From NCBI GenBank assembly GCA_026392465.1, contig JAPLCA010000013.1, positions 62,001 to 126,000 of the forward strand: a DNA stretch of 64,000 bases, in the 5' to 3' direction. This document shows positions 16,690 to 24,898 of this stretch, one piece after another. Source of the DNA: Propionibacteriales bacterium (lineage in GTDB: Bacteria > Actinomycetota > Actinomycetes > Propionibacteriales > Nocardioidaceae). Position 1 is the first letter of the stretch, and each line of letters opens with the position of its first letter. The notes below the pieces were generated by a model, which did not search any database, was not told the origin of the DNA, and saw nothing but the letters and a program-made list of their open reading frames with translations. Position numbers and translations under genes: made by a program.

Positions 16690-17531
16690 GCACCCACCAG
16701 CCGAGCGAGCGCCAGCAGGCCCGGGAGCGGTACCGCCGCTCCCGGGCGCTGCGGCGCGGGTCGGTCGCGGCGGTCTCGACGGTCGTGGTGCTCGGGCTGC
16801 TCTGGCTCGGCATCGTCAGCTCACCGGGCTGGGACCGCGTGCGGCAGACGTACTTCGACGCCGACGACTTCCGCGCCGCGTGGGGACCGGTCACCAGCGC
16901 GTTCTGGCTGAACGTCCGGCTGTTCCTCGTGGCGGAGGTGTTCATCCTCGTCATCGCGCTCGTCGTGGCCGTGGTCCGCGTCGTGCCGACGCCGGCGATG
17001 GCACCGCTGCGCCTGCTCGCGACGATCTACACCGACGTCTTCCGCGGTACGCCCACCCTGCTGGTGGTGCTGCTCGTCGGCTTCGGCGTCCCCGCCCTGC
17101 GGCTTGCGGGCGCACCGACCAGCCTCTTCTGGCTGGGCGTCATCGCGCTCAGCCTCAGCTACGGCGCGTACGTGGCCGAGGTGGTCCGGGCGGGCATCCT
17201 CTCGGTCCACCCCACGCAGTGGGCGAGCGGGCGGGCCCTCGGCCTGACGTACGGCCAGACGCTGCGCCACGTGGTGCTCCCGCAGGCCTTGCGTCGCCAG
17301 GTGCCGCCCCTCATCAACGACTTCGTCTCGCTGCAGAAGGACACCGCGCTGCTGTCGGTGATCGGCCTGGTCGAGGCGCTGCGGCAGGCCAACATCATCG
17401 GCCAGCGCGACTTCATCTCGACGCCGCTCGTGGTCGCGGCCGTCGTGTTCATCGCCGCGACGATCGTCATCGCGCGGTTCGCGGACTGGCTGACACTGCG
17501 CAGCATGCGGCGCCAGGCGGGGGTGGTCTGA
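16686..17531 (+). CDS. Amino-acid ABC transporter permease
   Basis: 281 aa by this start. About six membrane helices. The EAA loop is visible as HPTQWASGRALGLTYGQTLR (~176-195), followed by PQALRRQVPPLINDF. It forms the channel with the neighbouring binding protein and ATPase. The start is uncertain: no ATG/GTG/TTG stands at the expected place; CTG at 16686 overlaps the previous TGA (CTGA), giving the N-terminus LSTHQPSERQQ. A GTG near 16644 would overlap more, and a GTG near 16783 would cut into the first helix. Confidence 0.9.
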   Translation: MSTHQPSERQQARERYRRSRALRRGSVAAVSTVVVLGLLWLGIVSSPGWDRVRQTYFDADDFRAAWGPVTSAFWLNVRLFLVAEVFILVIALVVAVVRVVPTPAMAPLRLLATIYTDVFRGTPTLLVVLLVGFGVPALRLAGAPTSLFWLGVIALSLSYGAYVAEVVRAGILSVHPTQWASGRALGLTYGQTLRHVVLPQALRRQVPPLINDFVSLQKDTALLSVIGLVEALRQANIIGQRDFISTPLVVAAVVFIAATIVIARFADWLTLRSMRRQAGVV

Positions 17532-18271
17532 TGCTCAGGATCGAGCAGGTCCGCAAGTCGTACGGTGGCACGGAGGTGCTGAAGGGCATCGACCTGACCG
17601 TGGAGCCCGGGCAGGTGGTGTGCCTGATCGGTGCGTCCGGCAGCGGCAAGTCGACACTGCTGCGCTGCATCAACCTCCTGGAGACCGTCGACGACGGCAC
17701 CGTCTGGCTCACCGACGGCGAGGGCACCGAGCAGGACGTCACCGACCCGCGGGTCGACGTCGACGCCGTGCGCCGTCGGGTGGGCATCGTGTTCCAGGCC
17801 TACAACCTGTTCCCTCACCTGAGCGTCCTCGACAACCTGGTGCTGGGCCCGACGAAGGTCGCCGGCGTGTCGAAGAACGCGGCCCGGGCCCGTGGTCGTG
17901 CGCTGCTCGAGCGGGTGGGACTGCCCGACAAGGCGTCGGCGTCGCCGGACTCCCTGTCCGGGGGCCAGCAGCAGCGCGTCGCCCTGGCGCGTGCGCTCGC
18001 CATGGAGCCGGAGGTGCTGCTGCTCGACGAGATCACGTCGGCCCTCGACCCGCTCCTGGTGGGCGAGGTGCTCGACGTCGTCAAGGGCCTGCGCGCCGAC
18101 GGCATCGCCGTCGTCATGGCGACGCACGAGATGTCCTTCGCCCGCGAGGCGAGCGACGTGGTCGCGTTCCTCGCCGACGGGGAGATCGTCGAGATCGGCC
18201 CGCCGGAACAGATGTTCGACGCACCCCAGGACCCGCGCACCGCGGCGTTCCTGGCGCGGTTCCGCCCCTGA
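17531..18271 (+). CDS. Amino-acid ABC transporter ATP-binding protein
   Basis: 246 aa. Walker A GASGSGKS (~33-40), Q-loop VFQAYNLFPH (~85-94), signature LSGGQQQR (~140-147), Walker B VLLLDEITSALD (~161-172) and H-loop ATHEM. Drives polar amino acid uptake. The ATG overlaps the permease stop by 1 nt (TGATG), so the three genes are one operon. Confidence 0.95.
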   Translation: MLRIEQVRKSYGGTEVLKGIDLTVEPGQVVCLIGASGSGKSTLLRCINLLETVDDGTVWLTDGEGTEQDVTDPRVDVDAVRRRVGIVFQAYNLFPHLSVLDNLVLGPTKVAGVSKNAARARGRALLERVGLPDKASASPDSLSGGQQQRVALARALAMEPEVLLLDEITSALDPLLVGEVLDVVKGLRADGIAVVMATHEMSFAREASDVVAFLADGEIVEIGPPEQMFDAPQDPRTAAFLARFRP

Positions 18272-18272
18272 C

Positions 18273-18691
18273 TCAGCGCAGGGTGAGGACGTGGGCGCGA
18301 TCGGCGGGCTGAAGGGTCGACGCCAACCTCGTGTCGAACGTGACCAGCCGTGCCCCGTGCTGCGCCGCGAGGTTGAGCAGGTGCAGGTCGGTCACCTGGC
18401 GGTGACCGACGAGGCCGGTCAGGTCGACGTGCGGCTCCGCCAGGGAGGTGTCGTCGGGAAGGAAGACCGCGCGGGGATGTGCCCTCATGCTGCGGAGCGC
18501 GGCCAGGCTCAGGTCGATCGATGCCGCAGCACCCGTGACTGCTCGGTTCATCGAGAGCCGGACGAGTCCGGCCTCGGTGACGGGCGTCGTCGCGAAGGTC
18601 TGGACCGTCTCGAGCCAGCCCTGGGCGGACTCGTGGTGCACGTGCTCCCGCAGGGTCAGGCCAGCAGGACGTTGACGTCGGGGAGGTCCAA
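18273..18691 (-). pseudogene. VapC-family PIN toxin, frameshifted near its N-terminus
   Basis: From a TTG at 18691 the frame reads LDLPDVNVLLA and meets TGA (18658-18656). Shifting by one base continues LTLREHVHHESAQGWLETV to 18273, which is the normal next stretch of this PIN family. One C appears to be missing. The 122-aa downstream frame alone (GTG 18641) keeps later acidic residues (TDLHLLNLAA, TFDTR) but lacks the first catalytic Asp in DVNVLLA, so it should not be an active RNase. The antitoxin gene lies directly upstream and is intact. A sequencing error or a programmed frameshift are the alternatives. Confidence 0.8.
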
Positions 18692-18692
18692 C

Positions 18693-18935
18693 TCACTCCT
18701 CGTCGAGCAGGTCGGCGACCATCTCGTCGGTCACGACCGGGGCGCCGGGGTCGGAGGGGAGCAGGACGATGCCGTTCCTCGTCGCCGGCTCGGGATCGGA
18801 GCGGACCTGGGTGGACTCGATCCCCGCCAGGGCGAGGGTGGAGACGGCCTCGCCGATGCTCGCGTCCAGACCCGCAGCGACACGAGCGCGCGCGACGGCC
18901 AACACGCGGGGATCGACGCTGAGAGTGGTGCGCAT
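18693..18935 (-). CDS. VapB-type antitoxin
   Basis: 80 aa. The N-terminus MRTTLSVDPRVLAVARARV is a ribbon-helix-helix-like DNA-binding module typical for antitoxins paired with this PIN toxin family; the acidic C-terminus (VTDEMVADLLDEE) would bind the toxin. CATGCT 6 nt before the ATG may be a leaderless -10. It would normally neutralise VapC and repress its own promoter. Its stop is 1 nt from the toxin's probable TTG start. Its partner is frameshifted. Confidence 0.8.
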   Translation of the reverse strand: MRTTLSVDPRVLAVARARVAAGLDASIGEAVSTLALAGIESTQVRSDPEPATRNGIVLLPSDPGAPVVTDEMVADLLDEE

Positions 18936-19000
18936 ACCTCCAGCATGCCCGAAGACACATCACGCATCAAGCATCGCTCCCCACGCCGTAGTCTCACCCC

Positions 19001-20004
<1,004 letters not shown>

Positions 20005-20008
<4 letters not shown>

Positions 20009-20994
20009 ACGAGCACGCGGAACAGTCCGCGTTCGACCCGAGCCTGCTCATCGACGTCGCCGGCGAGTACCTCTTCGACAGCGCCCCGACGCTGACCCAG
20101 CGCGAGGTCGCCGACCGGGCCGGCATGGACCTCGACCTCGCCAACAGCCTGTGGCGCTACCTCGGCTTCCCCGAGGTCGAGGACGACCGGGTCGCGTTCA
20201 CCGAGGCCGACGTCGAGGCACTACGGGTGACGAAGCGGCTGATCGACCTCGGCGTGCTCGAGGAGGACCGGCTCCCACAGTTCGTCCGATCCCTCGGCCG
20301 CACGTTCGCCCGGCTCGCCGACTGGCAGACGAGGCTGCTGCTCGGCGTGCTGCAGACCGCCGAGGACGGCGAGCAGCCCCCGCTCGACGTGCTCGCCGAG
20401 GTGATCCCGATGGTCGAGGAGGTGCAGGGCTACGTCTGGCGTCGGCACCTGCTCGCGACCGCGTCGCGGATCGCGCTGCGCGACGTGCGCTCGGAGACGG
20501 AGCGTCAGCTGGTGGTCGGGTTCGTCGACATCGTCGGCTACACGTCGCGCAGCCGGCAGATGAGCCCGCGCGCGCTGGGCGCCATGGTCGAGTGGTTCGA
20601 ACGGGTCGTCACGGAGCTCGTGGTCCAGCACGGCGGGCAGGTGATCAAGACGATCGGCGACGAGGCGCTGTTCACCGTCGACGACCCGACGGAGGCTGCC
20701 CTCCTCGCGCTTGAGCTGGTGGAGCGGGTCGAGGCGGACGAGCAGTTCCCCGACGTCCGCGTGGGGCTCGCGTACGGTCCGGTGCTCGCGCGTCTGGGCG
20801 ACGTGTTCGGCTCGACGGTCAACATCGCGGCCCGCCTGACGTCCGTGGCGCGACCTGCGCGCGTGCTGGTGGACGCGGAGCTGGCCGAGCTGCTCGACCA
20901 CGAGGAGTTCCGTCTGCGTCGCACGCGCCGGGTGTCGGTCAAGGGCTACGAGCACCTCGAGCCGTGGTCGCTCAAGCGTCAGCGGGAACGGTAG
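20005..20994 (+). CDS. Class III adenylate/guanylate cyclase with N-terminal regulatory domain (Rv1264-like)
   Basis: 329 aa. Residues ~1-155 form an all-helical regulatory domain resembling the autoinhibitory domain of mycobacterial Rv1264. Residues ~160-325 are the cyclase: metal-binding GFVDIVGYTS and IGDEALF, and GDVFGSTVNIAARLT with the transition-state Asn and Arg. Makes cAMP (or cGMP) from NTP, probably in the cytoplasm as there is no membrane segment. The ATG overlaps the stop of the hydroxy-acid oxidase gene; TATCCT 7 nt upstream could also give a leaderless internal transcript. Confidence 0.9.
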
Positions 20995-21415
20995 CCGTCA
21001 CCCGGATCTCCACGCGCATGCCCGGCGCGCCGAGGGCGGCGACACCGACCTGCGTCCAGATCGGTCGGCGTCCGCCCGTCCGCGCACGCATCTGCTCGAC
21101 CATGACCCGCGTCGGCCGTTCCCCGATCTGGTCGTCCGCGTCGGGGAGGTGGAAGGAGTCCACCGACACGACGTCGGCCCAGCCGACGCCCGCCTCGCCG
21201 AGGACCATCGCGACGTTGTCGAAGGCCTGCACGATCTCGGCCTCCAGATCGTCGGGGAACGTCAGGTCGAGGTTCCATCCACCCTGCCCGGAGATCTCGA
21301 CGCGGTCGCCGACCCGCACGGCCTGGCTGTAGCCCAGCTGCTCCTGGAAGCGGGACACGGGGTTGTCCCCGGGGGTGAGGAAGAAGCGGGGCTCGGGCGA
21401 GTTGACTTCATGCAT
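20972..21415 (-). CDS. RidA-family protein
   Basis: 147 aa. RidA/YjgF fold: residues YSQAVRVGDRVEISGQGGW (~29-47) and FDNVAMVLGEAGVGWADVV (~65-83) are diagnostic. The general family Arg is near VEIRVTA (C-terminus). RidA proteins deaminate reactive enamines/imines; this divergent subgroup may have another substrate. The start codon lies inside operator copy 1 (21405-21420) and TATGTT lies 6 nt upstream, so a repressor there would block the transcription start itself. Overlaps the cyclase gene tail to tail by 23 bp. Confidence 0.88.
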   Translation of the reverse strand: MHEVNSPEPRFFLTPGDNPVSRFQEQLGYSQAVRVGDRVEISGQGGWNLDLTFPDDLEAEIVQAFDNVAMVLGEAGVGWADVVSVDSFHLPDADDQIGERPTRVMVEQMRARTGGRRPIWTQVGVAALGAPGMRVEIRVTATVPADA

Positions 21416-21452
21416 GAAGTCAACATACCGCTGTTCACTTCATGCATGAAGT
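21405..21452. promoter_or_regulatory. Twin palindromic operators between ridA-like and marR-like genes
   Basis: The 16-bp perfect palindrome ACTTCATGCATGAAGT occurs twice, at 21405-21420 and 21437-21452, 32 bp apart (about three helical turns). Copy 1 contains the ridA-like start codon; copy 2 is 24 bp upstream of the MarR gene's -10. The MarR protein encoded next door is the obvious ligand-responsive binder (inference). Confidence 0.85.
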
Positions 21453-21488
21453 CATAGATCGAGGACGCCGCCGACTACGCTGACGCCC

Positions 21489-21965
21489 ATGGCCCGCCAC
21501 CCCTCCGACCCGGTGCGCTGGCTCAGCCCGGCGGAGAAGGAGGGCTGGACCGGTCTCGCCTCCTTGGTGCTGCTGCTGCCCGGCCGCCTGGAGGCGCCGC
21601 TGCAGCGCGAGCACGGACTCAGCCTGTTCGACTACCTCACCCTCAGCCACCTCTCCGAGGTCGACGACGGACGGCTGCGGATGAGCGAGCTCGCCTACCT
21701 CGCCCACGGGTCGCTCTCCCGGCTGTCGAACGTCGTCAAGCGCTTCGAGGCGCGCGGCTGGGTCGAGCGCACGCCCGACCCCGACGACGGGCGCTACACG
21801 CTGGTGGCGCTCACCGACGAGGGGCGCGAGGTGGTGGAGTCGGCCGCGCCCACGCACGTCGACGCGGTGCGCCGCGAGGCCCTGGACCAGTTGACGGCGG
21901 ATGAGCAGGCGACGTTGGCGCGGATCGCGGAGCGCCTGCGGGTCAGGCCGGAGGACCACTCCTGA
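21489..21965 (+). CDS. MarR-family transcriptional regulator
   Basis: 158 aa. Winged helix with SLFDYLTLSHLSE, RMSELAYLAHGSLSRLSNVV and the wing ERTPDPDDGRYTLVALTDEG, the standard MarR architecture for a homodimer. TACGCT is 7 nt before the ATG. The two identical palindromes upstream are very likely its operators, controlling itself and the divergent ridA-like gene. Overlaps the convergent monooxygenase gene by 23 bp. Confidence 0.92.
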   Translation: MARHPSDPVRWLSPAEKEGWTGLASLVLLLPGRLEAPLQREHGLSLFDYLTLSHLSEVDDGRLRMSELAYLAHGSLSRLSNVVKRFEARGWVERTPDPDDGRYTLVALTDEGREVVESAAPTHVDAVRREALDQLTADEQATLARIAERLRVRPEDHS

Positions 21966-23001
21966 GCGTCCGCACCACGGCGTTCGCGGCGACCCGCCCC
22001 GCACGGTTCGCGCCGATGGTCGACGCCGACGGCCCGTAGCCGACCAGCTGCACGCGCGGGTCGGCGACGGCGGTCGTCGACGTCGCGAGCGTCGCGCCGA
22101 GCTGGATCCCGCCGCGTGGGGAGCGCAGGTGCAGCGGAGCGAGGTGGTCGACGTCGGGGCGGAAGCCGGTCGCCCACAGCACGACGTCGACCCGTTCCAG
22201 GTGGTCGCCCCACCAGGCACCCTCGGCGGAGAGCCGGTCGAACATCGGCAGCCGCTCGTAGGCGCCGAGCCGCTCGGCCTCCCGCTCCTGCTCGCGCAGC
22301 ATCAGGCCCGTGACGCTCACGACGCTGCGCGGCGGGAGCCCGGCCCGCACCCGCTCCTCGACGAGGGCGACCGCCTCGCGTCCGGCCTCCGGGTCGAAGG
22401 GCTCGGTGCGCCAGACCGGCTCGCGTCGGGTCGCCCACAGGGTGTCCGTGACCGGACGCAGCGTACCCAGGAACTGCACGGCCGACGCGCCGCCGCCGAC
22501 CACCAGCACCCGCTTCCCGCGGAAGTGCCCGGGCCCGGGGTAGTCGACGGTGTGCAGCTGCTCACCGCGGAACAGCTCCTGGCCGGGGTAGCGGGGGACG
22601 AAGGGCCGGCGCCACGTGCCGGTCGCGTTCACCAGGGTCCGGCTGCGCCACTCCCGGTCGCCGGCGGTCACGACGAGCAGGTCGCCGTCGGACGTGACCC
22701 GGTCGACGGCGACCGGGCGCTCGACGGGCAGGTCGTGCGCACGCTCGTAGTCCGCGAAGTACGCGGGGACGAACACGTTGGCCCGCTCGTGCCCCTCGGC
22801 AGGCGGACGCGGCGCCTCGGGCAGGTCGGCCACCCCGTGCACGTCGGCCATGGTGAGCGCGTCCCACCGGTGCTGCCAGGCCCCGCCCGGCGCGTCGTCG
22901 GCGTCGAGGACGACGTGCTCGACCCCTCGTCGCGCGAGGTGGTACGAGGCGGACAGCCCCGCCTGCCCGGCACCGATGACCACGCTCCGCAGGACGTCCA
23001 C
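21943..23001 (-). CDS. FAD-dependent NAD(P)-binding oxidoreductase (FMO/Baeyer-Villiger-like)
   Basis: 352 aa. FAD-binding GAGQAGLSASYHL (~9-21) and second nucleotide motif VLVVGGGASAVQF (~166-178), arranged as in flavin-containing monooxygenases of the CzcO/YpdA type. WATGFRPDVDHL near the C-terminus is the usual ATG hinge. It likely hydroxylates or oxygenates a small molecule with NADPH; substrate unknown. The GTG start at 23001 is the family-like N-terminus. Lies 37 bp after a DUF2000 gene on the same strand. Confidence 0.85.
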   Translation of the reverse strand: MDVLRSVVIGAGQAGLSASYHLARRGVEHVVLDADDAPGGAWQHRWDALTMADVHGVADLPEAPRPPAEGHERANVFVPAYFADYERAHDLPVERPVAVDRVTSDGDLLVVTAGDREWRSRTLVNATGTWRRPFVPRYPGQELFRGEQLHTVDYPGPGHFRGKRVLVVGGGASAVQFLGTLRPVTDTLWATRREPVWRTEPFDPEAGREAVALVEERVRAGLPPRSVVSVTGLMLREQEREAERLGAYERLPMFDRLSAEGAWWGDHLERVDVVLWATGFRPDVDHLAPLHLRSPRGGIQLGATLATSTTAVADPRVQLVGYGPSASTIGANRAGRVAANAVVRTLRSGPPA

Positions 23002-23038
23002 GTCGTCGCCAACGTCGTGGGAATCGCGACTATGCCCG

Positions 23039-23455
23039 TCAGTCGTGCAGCCGCGTGCCCTTCAGGGCCTTGTCGACCGGGTTCTTCGGTCCGTGCACCG
23101 CGATGCCGACGAGGTCGAGCTCGGCGGTCGGCACGGCGGCCACCGTCGCGCGGTTGGCGGCGTCGTGACCGGTCGAGAACATGTCGTGGGTGTAGACGGC
23201 CAGGGGCATGCCGCGCGACACGATCTTCCCGTGGACGCGACCCAGGGTCGCGGCGTCCGCGGTGAGCACGACGACCGGCTGGCGCAGCAACGGGAGGTAG
23301 CGCTGGCCGTCTGCGTCCTCGTACGGCTCGCCGAGGAGCTCGGGATTCGCGGCGATGCCGCTCATGAGGAACGCGGTCACGTTGAGCTCCTGCCAGGGCA
23401 GGAGGTCGTCCCGCAGGACCACGGCGATCTTGGTGTCGAAGCGGATCTCTTCCAT
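23039..23455 (-). CDS. DUF2000 protein
   Basis: 138 aa. FDTKIAVVLRDDLLPWQELN and VTAFLMSGIA at the N-terminus, with the middle section VLTADAATLGRVH, match DUF2000, a small peptidyl-tRNA-hydrolase-like family of unknown role. ATG at 23455 was chosen because the DUF begins there; a longer in-frame stretch upstream is arginine-rich and overlaps the promoter of the divergent AraC gene. Pairing with a divergent AraC regulator suggests co-regulation. Confidence 0.85.
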   Translation of the reverse strand: MEEIRFDTKIAVVLRDDLLPWQELNVTAFLMSGIAANPELLGEPYEDADGQRYLPLLRQPVVVLTADAATLGRVHGKIVSRGMPLAVYTHDMFSTGHDAANRATVAAVPTAELDLVGIAVHGPKNPVDKALKGTRLHD

Positions 23456-23505
23456 GCCTGCAACGATGCGCCCCGCGGTGACCGTCCGTCTTGTACGTTC
23501 CGAGC

Positions 23506-24282
23506 ATGGTCGAGCGGGTACGGGCGTGGGCACCGGACGTGCCGCTCGTGCGCGAGGTCTTCCACGCGACCATGACCGGGCATGCGTACCCGGCGCACAC
23601 CCACGACACGTGGACGGTGCTGCTGGTCGACGAGGGCTGCGTGACCTACGACCTGGACCGCCACCCCCGCACGTCGCCGCAGCGACGCGTCAGCCTGCTC
23701 CCGCCGCACGTCGCCCACGACGGCAGGTCGGCGCGGGCCGGCCTGGGGTTCCGCAAGCGGGTGCTCTACCTGGAGGCCGACTGGTTGCCCGCGGCCATGA
23801 CCGGCCGAGCCGTGGACGAGCCCGTGGTGCCGCGGGCGCGCGGGCTCGTGGAGGAGCTGCACGCGGTGCTGGACGGACCGGCTGACGCGTGGCAGTCCGA
23901 GTCGCTGCTGCTGGGGCTGCGCGACGTCGTCCTGCGTCACGAGGCGAGTGCCGACGCGACCGACGTGCCGGCCGCGAGGGCGCTGCGGGACCTGCTCGAC
24001 GCCCACGTCACCGACGGCCTGAGCCTCGAGCAGGCCGGGCTCGCACTCGGTCGTTCGCCGGCCCACCTCGCCCGGACCTTCACGCAGGCGTACGGCATCG
24101 CCCCGCACCGCTACCTCGTCGGTCGGCGGGTCGACGAGGCCCGGCGGCTCCTGCTGCGGGGGACACCCGTGGCGCAGGCGGCCGTCGAGGCGGGGTTCTG
24201 GGACCAGGCCCACCTGACCCGCCACTTCCGGCGCACGGTGGGCACCACCCCGGCCCGGTTCGCGTCGGGCACCCGGGCCTGA
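23506..24282 (+). CDS. AraC-family regulator with N-terminal cupin
   Basis: 258 aa. N-terminal AraC-type sensor cupin (HAYPAHTHDTWTVLLVDEG, ~25-43; LLPPHVAHDGR) and C-terminal double helix-turn-helix (SLEQAGLALGRSPAHLARTF and VAQAAVEAGFWDQAHLTRHF). TACGTT is 6 nt before the ATG. Divergent from the DUF2000 gene, its likely target. Ends 1 nt from the stop of the convergent TetR gene. Confidence 0.9.
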   Translation: MVERVRAWAPDVPLVREVFHATMTGHAYPAHTHDTWTVLLVDEGCVTYDLDRHPRTSPQRRVSLLPPHVAHDGRSARAGLGFRKRVLYLEADWLPAAMTGRAVDEPVVPRARGLVEELHAVLDGPADAWQSESLLLGLRDVVLRHEASADATDVPAARALRDLLDAHVTDGLSLEQAGLALGRSPAHLARTFTQAYGIAPHRYLVGRRVDEARRLLLRGTPVAQAAVEAGFWDQAHLTRHFRRTVGTTPARFASGTRA

Positions 24283-24283
24283 G

Positions 24284-24829
24284 CTACGCCGTCAGCGCTC
24301 GGAGGGACCGGGCGAGGTCGGCCCGCACCACGTCCGCGTCGCGGGTGTCGTCGATGGCCGTGAGGCACAACGCCCGGACGCAGCGCGCGACCCAGTCGAC
24401 GTCGAGCGTGGAGGGCAGCTCGCCCGATGCGCGCCGTTCCTCGAGCAGCCGGGCGATCGGCTCGCCCGGGACGATGAGCCGGGCCAGCTCGTGCAGGTGG
24501 CGGTGGCCGGCGTCGAGCAGCTCCCGGTGCTCCCGGGCGACGTCGACGACGTCGGCCGCGAGCCGGTCGAGCGCCTCGGCGAGCGGCAGCCCCTCGAAGG
24601 TCTCCAGCAGGCGGGCCACCACGAGCGGCCCCAGATCGCGGGCCAGGGCGTCGAGCACGTGCTCACGGTCGGGGAAGTGCCGGTACAGCGTGGGACGCGT
24701 GACCCCCGCGGCACGGGCGAGCTCGCTCATGGACAGGTCTCCGTGCTCGAGGAGCAGGCGGCCGGCGGCGTCCAGGATGGCCCGGCGGTTGCGCACGGCG
24801 TCGGCGCGCTGCGCGGTCCCGGGCGTCAT
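24284..24829 (-). CDS. TetR-family transcriptional regulator
   Basis: 181 aa. HTH at ~30-55 (MSELARAAGVTRPTLYRHF), C-terminal helical ligand domain. TAGCAT is 6 nt before the ATG. It diverges from the cholesterol oxidase gene across 69 bp, making that gene the best candidate target. I could not find a convincing palindromic operator between them. Confidence 0.9.
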   Translation of the reverse strand: MTPGTAQRADAVRNRRAILDAAGRLLLEHGDLSMSELARAAGVTRPTLYRHFPDREHVLDALARDLGPLVVARLLETFEGLPLAEALDRLAADVVDVAREHRELLDAGHRHLHELARLIVPGEPIARLLEERRASGELPSTLDVDWVARCVRALCLTAIDDTRDADVVRADLARSLRALTA

Positions 24830-24860
24830 CCCACCATGCTAGACGGGCGTGGGGCGGGGG

Positions 24861-24890
24861 TTGACCGCACAAACGAGACAGGTGTAAACC
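24861..24890 (+). promoter_or_regulatory. Probable housekeeping promoter of the cholesterol oxidase gene
   Basis: TTGACC (24861-24866) and TAAACC (24885-24890) are separated by 18 bp. The expected start of transcription coincides with ATG 24899, implying a leaderless mRNA. Confidence 0.5.
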
Positions 24891-24898
24891 TTCGTTGC

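Noticed and set aside
18641-18691. Programmed frameshift to make VapC
   Set aside because: No slippery heptamer or downstream pseudoknot is evident at the break; a simple 1-base loss explains it. Not fully excluded.
24830-24898. TetR operator between the TetR gene and cholesterol oxidase
   Set aside because: The best symmetry (GGTT...AACC around 24859-24890) has unequal spacing and many mismatches.
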